A stretch of 64,000 nucleotides of DNA from an uncultured Bacteroidales bacterium (GCA_934695325.1 CAKUVD010000001.1:124001-188000), one strand, 5' to 3'; positions 18,686-27,680 are shown, counted from the stretch's first letter. Made by a program: numbers and translations. The notes: generated by a model from the sequence alone, not told the origin.

Positions 18686-18893
18686 TTTATATATCTGGAT
18701 ATTTTCGGAAACGAAGATAGCCATCAGTATTAACACAAATAATGGTTCTCTGCGCGAAACGGAAAAATCCACTATCGAACCGTCGTTACGGACCGGGATT
18801 TCTTACATTCAGGCTGTGAATTCTATATTTCGCAGATATGGTTATTGTTATTGACAGCAAAAACGGCTTTCTTTGCGGAATGAATTTCATAAT

Positions 18894-19952
18894 ATGATAC
18901 AGCTTGATAAATTCAAATATAGGATTCCGCTGACCCTTGTGGTTTATGTCATATATTACCTCCTTATATTCATAATGGAGGGTTGCAGTTTCCGTTCATA
19001 CTTCTCCGAATATGACACAGCAATGGACTACATACTGGAATTCGTATTCACCCTTCTTAGCAGCCTACTCTTCGTAGAGGTTTCTGTCATGTACAGCAGA
19101 CTGCTCAGCAAAGCTTTCCCTGTCACGGAGCATATCTACCGCTCCCTGATACTTGAAGGTATTTCACTGATGGTACTCAACATTCTGACAGCTGCACTAT
19201 TCAATACAATTCTTATATTCTGCGACCCGGAATGGGAGATGTATTTCAACCAGTCATTCTACATCATCTGCATTCTCGTGACATTTGTCTCAAGCATATA
19301 TCTCAATGCCAGATACATGGATTTGATGGCCGAGGCCGAGAACAGCCGAAGGTCCCTTGAAGTGAACCTGGCCAAGGAGAAGGAGATGCAGGCAAAAGCA
19401 CAGCTGGAGAGCCTGAAGGCGAAGATAGATCCGCATTTCATGTTCAACAACTTCAGCATCCTGTCGGAGCTTATCGTAGAGGATCCGCCAGTCGCCGAGC
19501 AATTCCTCGAGAATCTGTCGAAAGTCTACCGATATGTCATCCGCACCCCGAAAAAAGACCTTATCAGCATCCGCGAGGAGCTTTCGTTCCTGGATTCATA
19601 CCTATATCTGATAAAGACGAGATATGAGGGCCAGGTCAATGTCAATGTCTCCCGGGAGGTCGCCCAGATGCCGGGGAGGATTCCGCCGGCGAGCCTGCAG
19701 ATTCTGGTCGAGAACGCCATCCGGCACAACCGCCTTTCCGCAGAAGAGCCGCTGGAGGTCAATGTCTTCCGTGACGGAAGCGACATTGTCGTGGAGAATC
19801 CTCTACGTCCGCTGAAGTCCGAAATAGACTCTACCGGGACAGGACTTCAGAACATTTCGGACAGATATATGATATTGTGCGGACGAAGGCCTGTGATAAC
19901 GGACGGTCCTGATAAATATATCGTGAAGATTCCTGTAATAATGGAAGAATAA
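18894..19952 (+). CDS. LytS-type sensor histidine kinase (His_kinase/HATPase_c)
   Basis: 352 residues from the ATG at 18894; the only upstream in-frame start is TTG. Four hydrophobic stretches lie between about 10 and 145, then a short coiled coil, then the phospho-acceptor box DPHFMFNNFSIL with His181. The N-box is LQILVENAIRHN and a G-box is seen as STGTGLQNI. There is no separate sensor domain, so it may sense a membrane signal. It is paired with the LytTR regulator 13 bp downstream and diverges from the RND operon. A weak promoter (TTTCTTTG at 18868-18875, TTG at 18851) precedes it. Confidence 0.9.
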   Translation: MIQLDKFKYRIPLTLVVYVIYYLLIFIMEGCSFRSYFSEYDTAMDYILEFVFTLLSSLLFVEVSVMYSRLLSKAFPVTEHIYRSLILEGISLMVLNILTAALFNTILIFCDPEWEMYFNQSFYIICILVTFVSSIYLNARYMDLMAEAENSRRSLEVNLAKEKEMQAKAQLESLKAKIDPHFMFNNFSILSELIVEDPPVAEQFLENLSKVYRYVIRTPKKDLISIREELSFLDSYLYLIKTRYEGQVNVNVSREVAQMPGRIPPASLQILVENAIRHNRLSAEEPLEVNVFRDGSDIVVENPLRPLKSEIDSTGTGLQNISDRYMILCGRRPVITDGPDKYIVKIPVIMEE

Positions 19953-19965
19953 AATATTCAAGACA

Positions 19966-20751
19966 ATGAAAATAAGGAACATACTCATAATCGAAGACGA
20001 GAAACGGAACTTCAACAGACTTCAGAGACTGCTGACGGACATTGACCCGGACTACAGCATTGACGGTCCCATCACGAGCATCGGAGAGGGGGTGGACTAT
20101 CTGGGTTCGCACGAGGCTCCTGACCTGATTTTCGCCGACATCCGCCTCGCCGACGGACTCAGCTTCGAGATCTTCCGGCAGGTCAATGCCGGCTCGCCTA
20201 TCATTTTCACGACGGCTTATGACGAATATGCCGTGCAGGCCTTCAAGTACAACAGCATTGACTACCTCCTGAAACCGGTGGACAGCGAGGAACTGCGCGA
20301 GGCGATTTCCAAGGCGGAAACATACTCCAAGGCACATGAGGCACCTTCCGAAAAGGACTACGGAGAGAACCTGAAGGAGCTTCTGGAAATGATGAAACAG
20401 AGCAATTTCCGATATCGTGAACGTTTCCTTATCTCCGGAATCGACGGATATGAATCCATATCAGTAAATGATATCAGCCATATAATGCTGAAGGACAGGA
20501 CGGTGCTTGCATTCCTGGAAGACGGGAGAAGCAAGGCTGTTCCGTTTTCCCTGGACGACCTGGAATCGCAGCTTGACCCTGACAAGTTCTTCCGCGCGAA
20601 CAGGCAGTTCCTGATCAACATTGATTCCGTCCGCAAGGTCAGCTTCTATTTCAACTCCCGTCTGCTCGTCCATCTGAGGAACTACCCCGACACAGAAATC
20701 ATAATCAGCCGTGAACGGGCAACAGCACTCAAGGGTTGGCTGAACAAATAG
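19966..20751 (+). CDS. LytTR-family response regulator
   Basis: 261 residues. The receiver domain (1-120) has the acidic pair EDE at 10-12, phospho-acceptor Asp58 in FADIRLADG, Thr in FTTAYDEYA, and Lys in YLLKPVD. The LytTR DNA-binding domain (about 155-258) carries FFRANRQFLINIDSV, the signature loop of the family. It receives phosphate from the LytS-like kinase encoded just upstream. The divergent efflux operon is the natural target, but no convincing LytTR direct repeat was identified in the 18.69-18.89 kb gap. Confidence 0.93.
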   Translation: MKIRNILIIEDEKRNFNRLQRLLTDIDPDYSIDGPITSIGEGVDYLGSHEAPDLIFADIRLADGLSFEIFRQVNAGSPIIFTTAYDEYAVQAFKYNSIDYLLKPVDSEELREAISKAETYSKAHEAPSEKDYGENLKELLEMMKQSNFRYRERFLISGIDGYESISVNDISHIMLKDRTVLAFLEDGRSKAVPFSLDDLESQLDPDKFFRANRQFLINIDSVRKVSFYFNSRLLVHLRNYPDTEIIISRERATALKGWLNK

Positions 20752-20761
20752 AGAAAAAATA

Positions 20762-20769
20762 TAACTTTG
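20762..20769 (+). promoter_or_regulatory. -7 box of the SDR gene, almost no leader
   Basis: TAACTTTG matches TAnnTTTG exactly, 10 bp after the response-regulator stop. The SDR ATG is at 20778, only 8 bp after the box, so the mRNA would be leaderless or nearly so. Confidence 0.55.
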
Positions 20770-20777
20770 CTGATGCT

Positions 20778-21569
20778 ATGGTGATACTTATTACAGGAAT
20801 ATCGTCCGGATTCGGACTTGAGACGGCAAGGCTGCTGGCAGCCGAGGGGCATACCGTATATGGGACAGTAAGGCGCAAGGTGGAGCAACTGCCCTGCGTG
20901 CACTATCTATTCGCGGATGTCACTGACAATGATGCGGTAACGGCGGCGGTCCGTCAAGTGATAGACAATGAGGGGCGTATAGACATACTGGTATGCAACG
21001 CTGGTATGGGTGTAGGCGGCCCAGTAGAATACACACCGCAGAAAAGCATTGACCTGCAGATGGATACCAACTTCGGCGGTGTCGTAAAGTGTACGCGGGC
21101 TGTGCTGCCCTTTATGCGTGAGAGGCGTTATGGCCGGCTAGTCTTCATAAGCTCGATCGGAGGACTGATGGGACTCCCCTACCAGGGTTTCTATTCCGCG
21201 AGCAAGTTCGCTGTAGAAGGTTTCGCAGAGGCTCTACGACTGGAGGTCAATGACTTCGGCATTACTGTGACGACCGTGAATCCAGGAGATTTCTCCACAG
21301 GGTTCACTTCACGCAGGGTGAAGGCATCGGATCCTGAAGCGGAGAACGCCTATCCGAGGTATGCAAAAGCATTGAACGACATAGAGAAGGACGAGCGCGG
21401 AGGGCTGAAGCCGATAGCTGTCGCACGGACTATTTCACGGATTTGCAACACAAGACATCCGCGCTGCCGCTATATCGTAGCAGACCCCGTCCAGCGTCTT
21501 TCCGTCTCGTTGAAGCACATCCTCCCAGACAGAATCTTCGCAAGCATCCTCGGCTGGTACTATCGGTAG
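20778..21569 (+). CDS. Short-chain dehydrogenase/reductase (classical SDR)
   Basis: 263 residues from the ATG at 20778; the longer frame starts with TTG inside the upstream gene. The NAD(P)-binding motif is ILITGISSGFGLETA, the NAG motif is VCNAGMGVG, and the active site is Ser in FISSIGG with Tyr-x3-Lys in FYSASKFAVEGF. The substrate is not predictable; such stand-alone SDRs reduce ketones or oxidise alcohols. It lies directly after the two-component system but has its own promoter. Confidence 0.9.
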   Translation: MVILITGISSGFGLETARLLAAEGHTVYGTVRRKVEQLPCVHYLFADVTDNDAVTAAVRQVIDNEGRIDILVCNAGMGVGGPVEYTPQKSIDLQMDTNFGGVVKCTRAVLPFMRERRYGRLVFISSIGGLMGLPYQGFYSASKFAVEGFAEALRLEVNDFGITVTTVNPGDFSTGFTSRRVKASDPEAENAYPRYAKALNDIEKDERGGLKPIAVARTISRICNTRHPRCRYIVADPVQRLSVSLKHILPDRIFASILGWYYR

Positions 21570-21720
21570 CGGCACAGTGAGAATCAGGGGATCAGAACAT
21601 CGGAGACACCCTTCAGAACAGATTCCGAAAAGGACAGCCGCCATCAGGCTGAAAAAGTCCGGAAAACATACCTAAAACTGACATCTACGAAGAATACGCA
21701 CGGCGTACAGGCAAGATACT
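21570..21720. other. Non-coding or decayed stretch before the oxidase remnant
   Basis: No open frame with family-like sequence could be read here. It sits between the SDR stop and the first recognisable oxidase residues and is probably degraded 5' sequence of that gene. Confidence 0.3.
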
Positions 21721-21964
21721 GGCGAAACGCGGAGCCGTCAGTTCCGAACCTATAGTGCGGTACACCTGGGCACAGACGCAGGATTCTATCGTCTGACACC
21801 GGAAGTGGTAGCGTTCCCGCGAGACGAAAGCGAACTCGTGACACTGGTCAGATGTGCCAATGAAATGAAACTCCCTGTTACCTTCCGCGCTGCTGGAATC
21901 CATCCGCATTGTCCTGAGCGACGGCACCGTCCTGGACACCGGCTCGGAAGGGACTCTCGGGACC
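21721..21964 (+). pseudogene. Remnant of a FAD-linked oxidase (GlcD / D-lactate dehydrogenase family)
   Basis: In one frame (21741-21895) the translation reads FRTYSAV, then LGTDAGFYRLTPEVVAFPR and SELVTLVRCANEMKLPVTFR, ending AAG. This is the start of the FAD-binding type-4 domain, where intact members continue into TSLSGQ. Here that is lost. After about 21895 a second frame reads LLESIRIVLSDGTVLDTG, a later part of the same domain. The gap and frame change show an internal deletion. No start or C-terminal catalytic half is present. It runs straight into the flavodoxin remnant. Confidence 0.7.
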
Positions 21965-22474
21965 GTGATACTGGGCGCTGTCACAGTTGCGGCGTGCGGG
22001 CAAGGCAAGAAAGGCAAGGCTATGGCACAAGGCAATGAAAGCAAGTCTCCGGTAGCATATTTCTCCGCTACCGGGACGACTGAAAACGTGGCGAAGATGA
22101 TCGCATCAGCCACTGACGGAGAACTTTACAGAATCACTCCTGCCAAGGAATACTCGGCAGAGGACCTGGACTGGTGGAACGGAGCGCCGCGGATCATCAA
22201 CACATTTATCGAGGCTTACAATCTGAAGGGCAAGTCCGTGGCACAGGTAGCCCTCAGATGGCTGTTCCAGACGGATGTCATCATCATCCCGAAGAGCACC
22301 CATAAGGAAAGGATGGCCGAGAATCTCGACATACTTGACTTCGAGCTCACTCCGGAGGACATTCAGAAGATATCGTCACTGGATCTGAAGCAGAGCCTGT
22401 TTATGGATCACCATTCAGGCGAGGCCACGAAGCAGTTTATGGAATGGCGCTCCCTGGTCAAGCCTGCTGAATAA
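21965..22474 (+). pseudogene. In-frame chimera: flavodoxin lipoprotein N-terminus joined to aldo/keto reductase C-terminus
   Basis: The open frame (169 residues from GTG; an ATG lies at 22022) begins with a lipoprotein-like leader (LGAVTVAACGQ), then flavodoxin FMN loop VAYFSATGTTENVAKMIA and TPAKEYSAEDLDW. After about residue 70 it switches to the C-terminal end of an aldo/keto reductase: GKSVAQVALRWLFQ, IIIPKSTHKERMAENL, FELTPEDIQKISSLD. The flavodoxin lacks most of its fold and the reductase lacks its barrel and catalytic tetrad. Flavodoxin and AKR genes are often neighbours in Bacteroidales, so a deletion is the simplest origin. The reading frame also stays open upstream into the oxidase fragment. 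It is unlikely to be functional. Confidence 0.75.
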
Positions 22475-22551
22475 ATCGCTCCGAAAGTGCACGACATCGG
22501 GCATCGCATTAAGAATTAGAGAGTCATCAAGAGCAGCCATCGTGAAAATGA

Positions 22552-23859
22552 CTAGAACAAGGACTTTATCCAGGTAACCATCTCCGATATTACTTCCGGA
22601 GAGAAGGTTTCGGATATCGCCTTATATTCAGCAGGATTCCCGGTACTGCAATGCTGGAACAAGTGGTTGAGACCGTCTTCGGCCTTGACCACATTTTTAT
22701 GTCCGCCTTCGGAGGTGGCAGGGAGTCCGTTTCTGATGGCATCAAGGTTGCGCTCACACGACACCTGAACGTCCATCGTGCCGTTAAGAGCCATCACGGG
22801 GCAGGTGATGCCTCCAAGTTCCCTAGCCAGATCCATTGCCAGGAAGTATCTCATATATGGCGTCAGGAGCTGGCGGGAAGCCATGATCAAGTTCTGCTTC
22901 AAAGCTTCCGGAAGATCGTGACTTTCAGGTGACGGCAATGGAAGACCGGCTTTGACTGCATCATAGGTATCGGACAAGAGCCGGCAATAGGAATCCACAT
23001 CGGCCTGAGCGATACCGGCATCGGCCAGTGCCCTGCGGTTCTGCTCCAACAATGTCTCCGCTCCAGAGACGACCATTCCGGCGAGGCTGATGATGAAATC
23101 GGCATTGCCCTCGGCCGCAAGCATCAGTGCAATGCTCCCACCCTCGCTGTGTCCGAGCACGCCGACGTGATCGAAGCGCCTACGCAGAAGCCGAATCCCG
23201 GCAAGGGCGTCATTCTTAAAATCCTCAGTAGTACAGGATAGCACATCGCCCGTAGATTCTCCGAATCCCCTGTCGTCGTATCTCAACGTGGCGATCCCAG
23301 CACGGGCGAACGCATCGGCTATGACCAGGAACGGCTTATGTCCGAACATTGCCTCGTCTCGGTTCTGCAACCCGCTGCCGGTCACCATAATGAGCACCGG
23401 GGTATTCCTATCGCATTTCTCCGGCATTGTCAAAGTTCCTCTGAGGACAGCATCGCCATTGCTGAACGCCACTTCTTCATCGGCATAAGAAAATGGCCCG
23501 ACAGGTGTCTGCGGACGGTCCGGCACTGGCGCCCCAGTAGAGAGGGTAAGCGGGAACTGCACGCCGTGCTGAATGAAAGTGCCGGTGATGAGTTTTCCTG
23601 TCCAAAGTCCGTCATATGAGGCGTTTATAGTCGGAATGGAGAGTCTGATCCTCCCGAATGACGAGCGTTCTACCGCCACCGGAATGTCCTCCGCACCCTG
23701 ATCCGGGACATCCAGCGTGGCCGTGTCCCCGTCGATCCGGAAGACCAGCGTGAGTTCCATCCCCTGAACCGTGAGCCTGCCGCTCCAGGTCCCCGTCTGG
23801 GCCAATGCAGATGTCACCATGATCAGTGTCAATGCTATAGATGTCAATGTCTTTTTCAT
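22552..23859 (-). CDS. Secreted alpha/beta-hydrolase (serine aminopeptidase/lysophospholipase-like fold)
   Basis: 435 residues from the ATG at 23859, which opens a standard signal peptide (MKKTLTSIALTLIMVTSALA/QTG); the longer frame is upstream non-coding DNA. An N-terminal beta-rich domain (30-120, GTWSGRLTVQGMELTLVFRI) precedes the hydrolase domain with VTGSGLQNRDE (oxyanion region), DDRGFGES, nucleophile elbow GHSEGGS and C-terminal His in GGHKNV or GLNHLF. Proteins of this layout are common in Bacteroidales and not assigned a substrate. It is monocistronic. Confidence 0.85.
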   Translation of the reverse strand: MKKTLTSIALTLIMVTSALAQTGTWSGRLTVQGMELTLVFRIDGDTATLDVPDQGAEDIPVAVERSSFGRIRLSIPTINASYDGLWTGKLITGTFIQHGVQFPLTLSTGAPVPDRPQTPVGPFSYADEEVAFSNGDAVLRGTLTMPEKCDRNTPVLIMVTGSGLQNRDEAMFGHKPFLVIADAFARAGIATLRYDDRGFGESTGDVLSCTTEDFKNDALAGIRLLRRRFDHVGVLGHSEGGSIALMLAAEGNADFIISLAGMVVSGAETLLEQNRRALADAGIAQADVDSYCRLLSDTYDAVKAGLPLPSPESHDLPEALKQNLIMASRQLLTPYMRYFLAMDLARELGGITCPVMALNGTMDVQVSCERNLDAIRNGLPATSEGGHKNVVKAEDGLNHLFQHCSTGNPAEYKAISETFSPEVISEMVTWIKSLF

Positions 23860-23911
23860 ATTCATATAGTCAAAAATGCCTGCTGTTTTCACAGCAAGGA
23901 ATGCACAGATG

Positions 23912-23919
23912 CAAATATA
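23912..23919 (-). promoter_or_regulatory. -7 box of the alpha/beta-hydrolase gene
   Basis: Minus strand TATATTTG, a perfect TAnnTTTG, 53 bp before the chosen ATG. This position supports the internal start. Confidence 0.6.
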
Positions 23920-24026
23920 ACACTTTTGTACACTTCCGGCGAACCGGACAAGAATTCTGTCTCCACGCGAAAAATTCATATTGAAATTCATAGATATCCA
24001 CACCGTGTTCTTTCCCAAACTTTCGC

Positions 24027-24034
24027 TATCTTTG
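24027..24034 (+). promoter_or_regulatory. -7 box of the obg operon
   Basis: TATCTTTG matches TAnnTTTG. It predicts a start site near 24041 and a leader of about 190 nt before obg, far longer than most others in this window. Confidence 0.6.
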
Positions 24035-24040
24035 TATTTT

Positions 24041-24230
24041 TGAAAGCAGAAGATATCGCTTTCAAACAAAAAGTTCATTGAGCTTAGATTGAGAGTTACG
24101 AGGAGGAACAAGCATAAATATGCAGTATCGTTTTTGTGACTAATTGCACGAAATTTTTGTTACTCCGTTGTTACCCGGAGGTCGAAAATGGTCATCAAGG
24201 ACCACTTATTTAATTGAGAGATAAAGAATT
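24041..24230 (+). promoter_or_regulatory. Long obg 5' leader with a short reading frame and two hairpins
   Basis: The leader contains AGGAGG at 24101-24106, then an ATG at 24120 that opens a seven-codon frame (MQYRFCD, stop at 24141-24143). Two small hairpins follow: CTCCG/CGGAG (24163-24167 with 24176-24180) and TGGTC/GACCA (24089+100 region, 24189-24204). A strong Shine-Dalgarno is unusual in Bacteroidetes. The arrangement resembles a leader-peptide control region, but no family is recognised. Confidence 0.35.
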
Positions 24231-25229
24231 ATGGCAGAGAGCAACTTTATAGACTACGTGAAAATATATTGCGCCTCGGGACACGGTGGCGCAGGGTCGG
24301 TGCATCTGCACAGGGCCAAGTATGTGCCTAAGGGCGGGCCTGACGGAGGCGACGGAGGACGCGGAGGACATATCATACTCCGGGCGAATCCTCAGTTCTG
24401 GACTTTGATTCATCTGAAATACAAGAAGTTCATCAAGGCTGAGAATGGTGAGCACGGAGGAGCGGCGCTCTGCAAAGGCAAGCAGGGTCAGGACATTGTC
24501 CTGGATGTTCCTGTCGGGACAGTTGTCAGAGACGGAGAGACAGGAGAGGAACTTTTCGATATGATGGAGCCCGGAGAGGAGCGGATCCTCTGTAAAGGCG
24601 GACGCGGCGGCCTCGGGAACAACAATTTCAAGACGGCCACTCAGCAGACCCCACGATATGCCCAGCCTGGAGAGGACGGGCAGGAAGGCTGGTTCATCCT
24701 TGAGCTTAAAGTACTTGCAGACGTCGGTCTCGTCGGCTTCCCTAACGCCGGCAAGTCCACTCTCCTGGCTGCCATAACCTCAGCCAAGCCTAAAATTGCG
24801 AACTATGCGTTCACCACGCTGGAACCGAACCTCGGCATCGTCAGATACCGAGACGACAAGTCCTTCGTGATGGCCGACATTCCGGGAATCATCGAAGGAG
24901 CACACGAAGGCAAGGGCATCGGCCTCCGCTTCCTCAGGCACATCGAGCGTAACTCCGTGCTGCTGTTCATGGTGTCAGCCGAAGAGGAGGACATAGAAAA
25001 GGGGTATGAGATTCTTCTGAACGAGTTGCAGATGTATAATCCGGAGCTTCTCGACAAGGAACGGGTCCTGGCAGTCACCAAATGCGATCTCATCGACGAG
25101 AAGACAGAGAAGAAGATAAAGAAGACACTTCCTGCAGACATCCCGACAGTGTTCATCTCAGCAGTCACCGGCGAGAACCTCACTGAACTGAAAGACGAGC
25201 TCTGGAAGGCCCTGAACGCAGAAATCTGA
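24231..25229 (+). CDS. obg: Obg/CgtA ribosome-assembly GTPase
   Basis: 332 residues. The glycine-rich Obg fold is at 1-158 ([48 protein letters not shown]). The G domain follows with P-loop [11 protein letters not shown], switch [14 protein letters not shown] (G3), TKCDLI (G4) and SAVTGE (G5). The C-terminal OCT domain of some members is absent, as is usual in this phylum. It binds the 50S subunit and couples ribosome maturation to GTP/ppGpp. It leads an operon with the PAP2 gene 17 bp downstream. Confidence 0.97.
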   Translation: MAESNFIDYVKIYCASGHGGAGSVHLHRAKYVPKGGPDGGDGGRGGHIILRANPQFWTLIHLKYKKFIKAENGEHGGAALCKGKQGQDIVLDVPVGTVVRDGETGEELFDMMEPGEERILCKGGRGGLGNNNFKTATQQTPRYAQPGEDGQEGWFILELKVLADVGLVGFPNAGKSTLLAAITSAKPKIANYAFTTLEPNLGIVRYRDDKSFVMADIPGIIEGAHEGKGIGLRFLRHIERNSVLLFMVSAEEEDIEKGYEILLNELQMYNPELLDKERVLAVTKCDLIDEKTEKKIKKTLPADIPTVFISAVTGENLTELKDELWKALNAEI

Positions 25230-25246
25230 CAGCAGTACATTGACCT

Positions 25247-25879
25247 ATGCATTTCTGGGACATACTACACAAGTGGGATCAGATACTCACGCTGTTCATA
25301 AACAGTTTCCATATCCCTGCCACGGATCAGCTTATGATGTTTATGTCTGACAGGGCCGTATGGTTTCCGTTATACGCTTTGATAGCATTTTTCCTTGTCA
25401 AGCGGCTCGGATGGAAAAAAGGGCTGATATCAGTGCTATGCCTGGCATTGACGCTTCTTGTGTGCGACCAGACATCCAACCTGCTGAAGAACTCGGTCGC
25501 CAGACTGAGGCCCTGCTACAGCACCCAGATGATCTTCGGTGGACTGCACGTCCTGGAGTACCGTGGAAATTTCTTCGGCTTCTTCTCTGCTCACGCCGCC
25601 AACGCATTTGGCCTCGCAGTATGCTCCTCGATACTTTTCAGATATGACGACAAGCATACATACAGGGCTTTCATCGCATTGATCTTCACGTGGGCGGCTC
25701 TGCTTTCCATCAGCAGAATCTTCGTCGGAAAGCACTATCTCGGAGACGTGATAGCCGGCGCATTGATCGGCAGCGGATACGGTGCTCTTATCGCAATGGC
25801 GGCAAGATGGCTCTTCGCCAAGTACATAGATAAAAACGAAATCCCGCTGCCGGGAAAGACAACGGGAAACAATCCTTAG
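25247..25879 (+). CDS. PAP2-family membrane phosphatase
   Basis: 210 residues, about six hydrophobic segments. The three catalytic motifs are present: KNSVARLRP, GFFSAHAANAF (PSGH variant with His) and SRIFVGKHYLGDVIAG. Family members dephosphorylate undecaprenyl pyrophosphate, phosphatidic acid or phosphatidylglycerophosphate at the inner membrane; a short protein like this is often an undecaprenyl-PP phosphatase. Downstream partner of obg. It ends 11 bp before the convergent murF stop. Confidence 0.88.
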   Translation: MHFWDILHKWDQILTLFINSFHIPATDQLMMFMSDRAVWFPLYALIAFFLVKRLGWKKGLISVLCLALTLLVCDQTSNLLKNSVARLRPCYSTQMIFGGLHVLEYRGNFFGFFSAHAANAFGLAVCSSILFRYDDKHTYRAFIALIFTWAALLSISRIFVGKHYLGDVIAGALIGSGYGALIAMAARWLFAKYIDKNEIPLPGKTTGNNP

Positions 25880-25890
25880 GAGAAAACGCC

Positions 25891-27246
25891 CTACAAACTC
25901 GGGATGACTTTCTCCATCTGCATATAGTGCGACCCCTTGACCAGAACAAGATATTCCTCAAGCGGGTTCCGCACAAGTTCCGCAGCCAGCGAGCCCGAGT
26001 TCTCGGCCCAATGCACACGACCGTCAAGGTCAATGCCTGCCCGTGTCAATGCCTTTCTGAATTCAGATCCCACAAGATAGAGTTTGTCAATGCCGGACTT
26101 CAGCAGCAATTCCAGTATTCCGGAATGTTCTTCATCCGAGCTGGCGCCAAGCTCCCCCATATCACCGAGCATCACAGCCTTTCTTTCTGCATTGACCTGA
26201 ATGAAATTCATCACCGAGGCCCGCATACTTGAAGGATTCGCATTATAGGCATCCACGATAAGTGTGTTATGCTCAGTCCGGACCATCTGTGAACGACTGT
26301 TGGACGGTACGTATGTCTCAACCTGGGATATAGCCTTGTCTTCGCCAATGCCGAAGAACTTGCCTATACATATTGCGGCTAGCACATTGGCGGAATTATA
26401 AGAGCCTACTAGGTGCGTCTTTACGACCTTTCCGTCAGCCAGACGAATCTGGAGATATGGATTCTCCGGGGTGGTCTCCAATACCGAGCAGCCGTCTGTC
26501 TCCAGGCCATAAGGGACAATGGAGAGGCCTTCGCGTTCAGCGCACATTGTCCTCAGGACATCGTCATCTTCATTGACAAAGACAGCCTTGCCGTATTCAT
26601 TGACATAGTCATAGAGCTGTCCCTTCGCCTTCTTTACGCCTTCAAGACTGCCGAAGCCCTGCAGATGCGCACGGCCGACATTGGTTATGATTCCATAGTC
26701 CGGCTCGCTGATGCGCACAAGCCTATATATGTCGTCCGGATGGCTCGCACCCATCTCGATGATCGCAAGCTGAGTCTCTGGCGTTATCTTCAGAACAGAA
26801 AGAGGCACTCCGATGTCATTATTGAAGTTTCCCTCCGTGGCAGTGACATTGAACCCAGCGGAAAGGACAATGCGTATCAGTTCCTTGGTCGTGGTCTTGC
26901 CGTTAGTCCCGGTTATGCCTATGACGGTCAAGTGCCTGCCCTCGCCAAGAACATTCTCGCGGTGGTATCGGGCCAAGTCCTGCAGGGCCGTAAGCGTATC
27001 ATTGACAGGTATCAAGCGGCTGCAGCCGTCATCATCCCTGAATTCCTCCGCCCTGGAGCATACAGAAGCATCTGCATTGACCACAGCATACGCCGCCCCG
27101 GACTCGAGAGCCTTCGCAGCATACTCGTTGCCATCGAAATTCTCTCCCTTCAATGCGAAGAAGAGCTCCCCTCCAGAAATTTTGCGGCTGTCAGTGGTGA
27201 CAGTGCCGCATTTCATAAATATAGAATGTAGTTCCCTTATTTCCAT
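25891..27246 (-). CDS. murF: UDP-N-acetylmuramoyl-tripeptide--D-alanyl-D-alanine ligase
   Basis: 451 residues. The Mur-ligase P-loop is GITGTNGKTTTKE (about 110-122), followed by TEGNFNNDIGVPLSVL, IIEMGASHPDDI and the C-terminal DAYNANPSSMRA and LGDMGELG, all typical of MurF. It adds D-Ala-D-Ala to the peptidoglycan precursor in the cytoplasm. Its ATG overlaps the dut stop by one base (TAATG), so translation is probably coupled. Last gene of the tgt operon. Confidence 0.96.
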   Translation of the reverse strand: MEIRELHSIFMKCGTVTTDSRKISGGELFFALKGENFDGNEYAAKALESGAAYAVVNADASVCSRAEEFRDDDGCSRLIPVNDTLTALQDLARYHRENVLGEGRHLTVIGITGTNGKTTTKELIRIVLSAGFNVTATEGNFNNDIGVPLSVLKITPETQLAIIEMGASHPDDIYRLVRISEPDYGIITNVGRAHLQGFGSLEGVKKAKGQLYDYVNEYGKAVFVNEDDDVLRTMCAEREGLSIVPYGLETDGCSVLETTPENPYLQIRLADGKVVKTHLVGSYNSANVLAAICIGKFFGIGEDKAISQVETYVPSNSRSQMVRTEHNTLIVDAYNANPSSMRASVMNFIQVNAERKAVMLGDMGELGASSDEEHSGILELLLKSGIDKLYLVGSEFRKALTRAGIDLDGRVHWAENSGSLAAELVRNPLEEYLVLVKGSHYMQMEKVIPSL

Positions 27247-27680
27247 TATTTTACTCCTGTGCTACCGAATCCACCCGCTCCCCTCTCTGTCGCATCGAGT
27301 ACATCTACTTCTTCCCACTCCACGCGTTCGTGACGTGCGACGACAAGTTGGGCGATACGCTCGCCTGGCTCGATCACAAAAGGAGTGTCAGAAAGATTGA
27401 CGAGCAATGTCTTGAGTTCTCCGCGATAGTCCGCATCGATTGTCCCTGGGGAATTAAGCACTGTCACCCCGTGTTTCATAGCCAGACCGCTTCTCGGACG
27501 AGCCTGGCACTCATATCCTTCCGGCAAGGCGATATAAAGTCCAGTAGGGACAAGCACTCTCTGAAGGGGGTTCAATGTTATCGGCTCTTCGATATCAGCA
27601 CGGACATCCATCCCTGCGGAAAGCGGTGTCGCATATGTCGGAAACGGATTTCTCGATTTGTTTACGATTTTTACCTTCAT
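27246..27680 (-). CDS. dut: dUTP diphosphatase
   Basis: 144 residues. The five trimeric dUTPase motifs are visible: [17 protein letters not shown] start ([13 protein letters not shown]), [34 protein letters not shown], and the C-terminal arm [10 protein letters not shown]. It hydrolyses dUTP to dUMP and PPi. Both ends overlap by one base with neighbours (TAATG at uraA/dut and dut/murF), a sign of tight coupling. Next to a uracil permease it makes a small pyrimidine pair. Confidence 0.97.
   Translation of the reverse strand: MKVKIVNKSRNPFPTYATPLSAGMDVRADIEEPITLNPLQRVLVPTGLYIALPEGYECQARPRSGLAMKHGVTVLNSPGTIDADYRGELKTLLVNLSDTPFVIEPGERIAQLVVARHERVEWEEVDVLDATERGAGGFGSTGVK

Noticed and set aside
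18686..18893. LytTR binding repeats between the efflux operon and kinase gene
   Set aside because: CCG-rich inverted elements are present around 18.78 kb, but no pair of direct repeats at 10-bp spacing was convincing.
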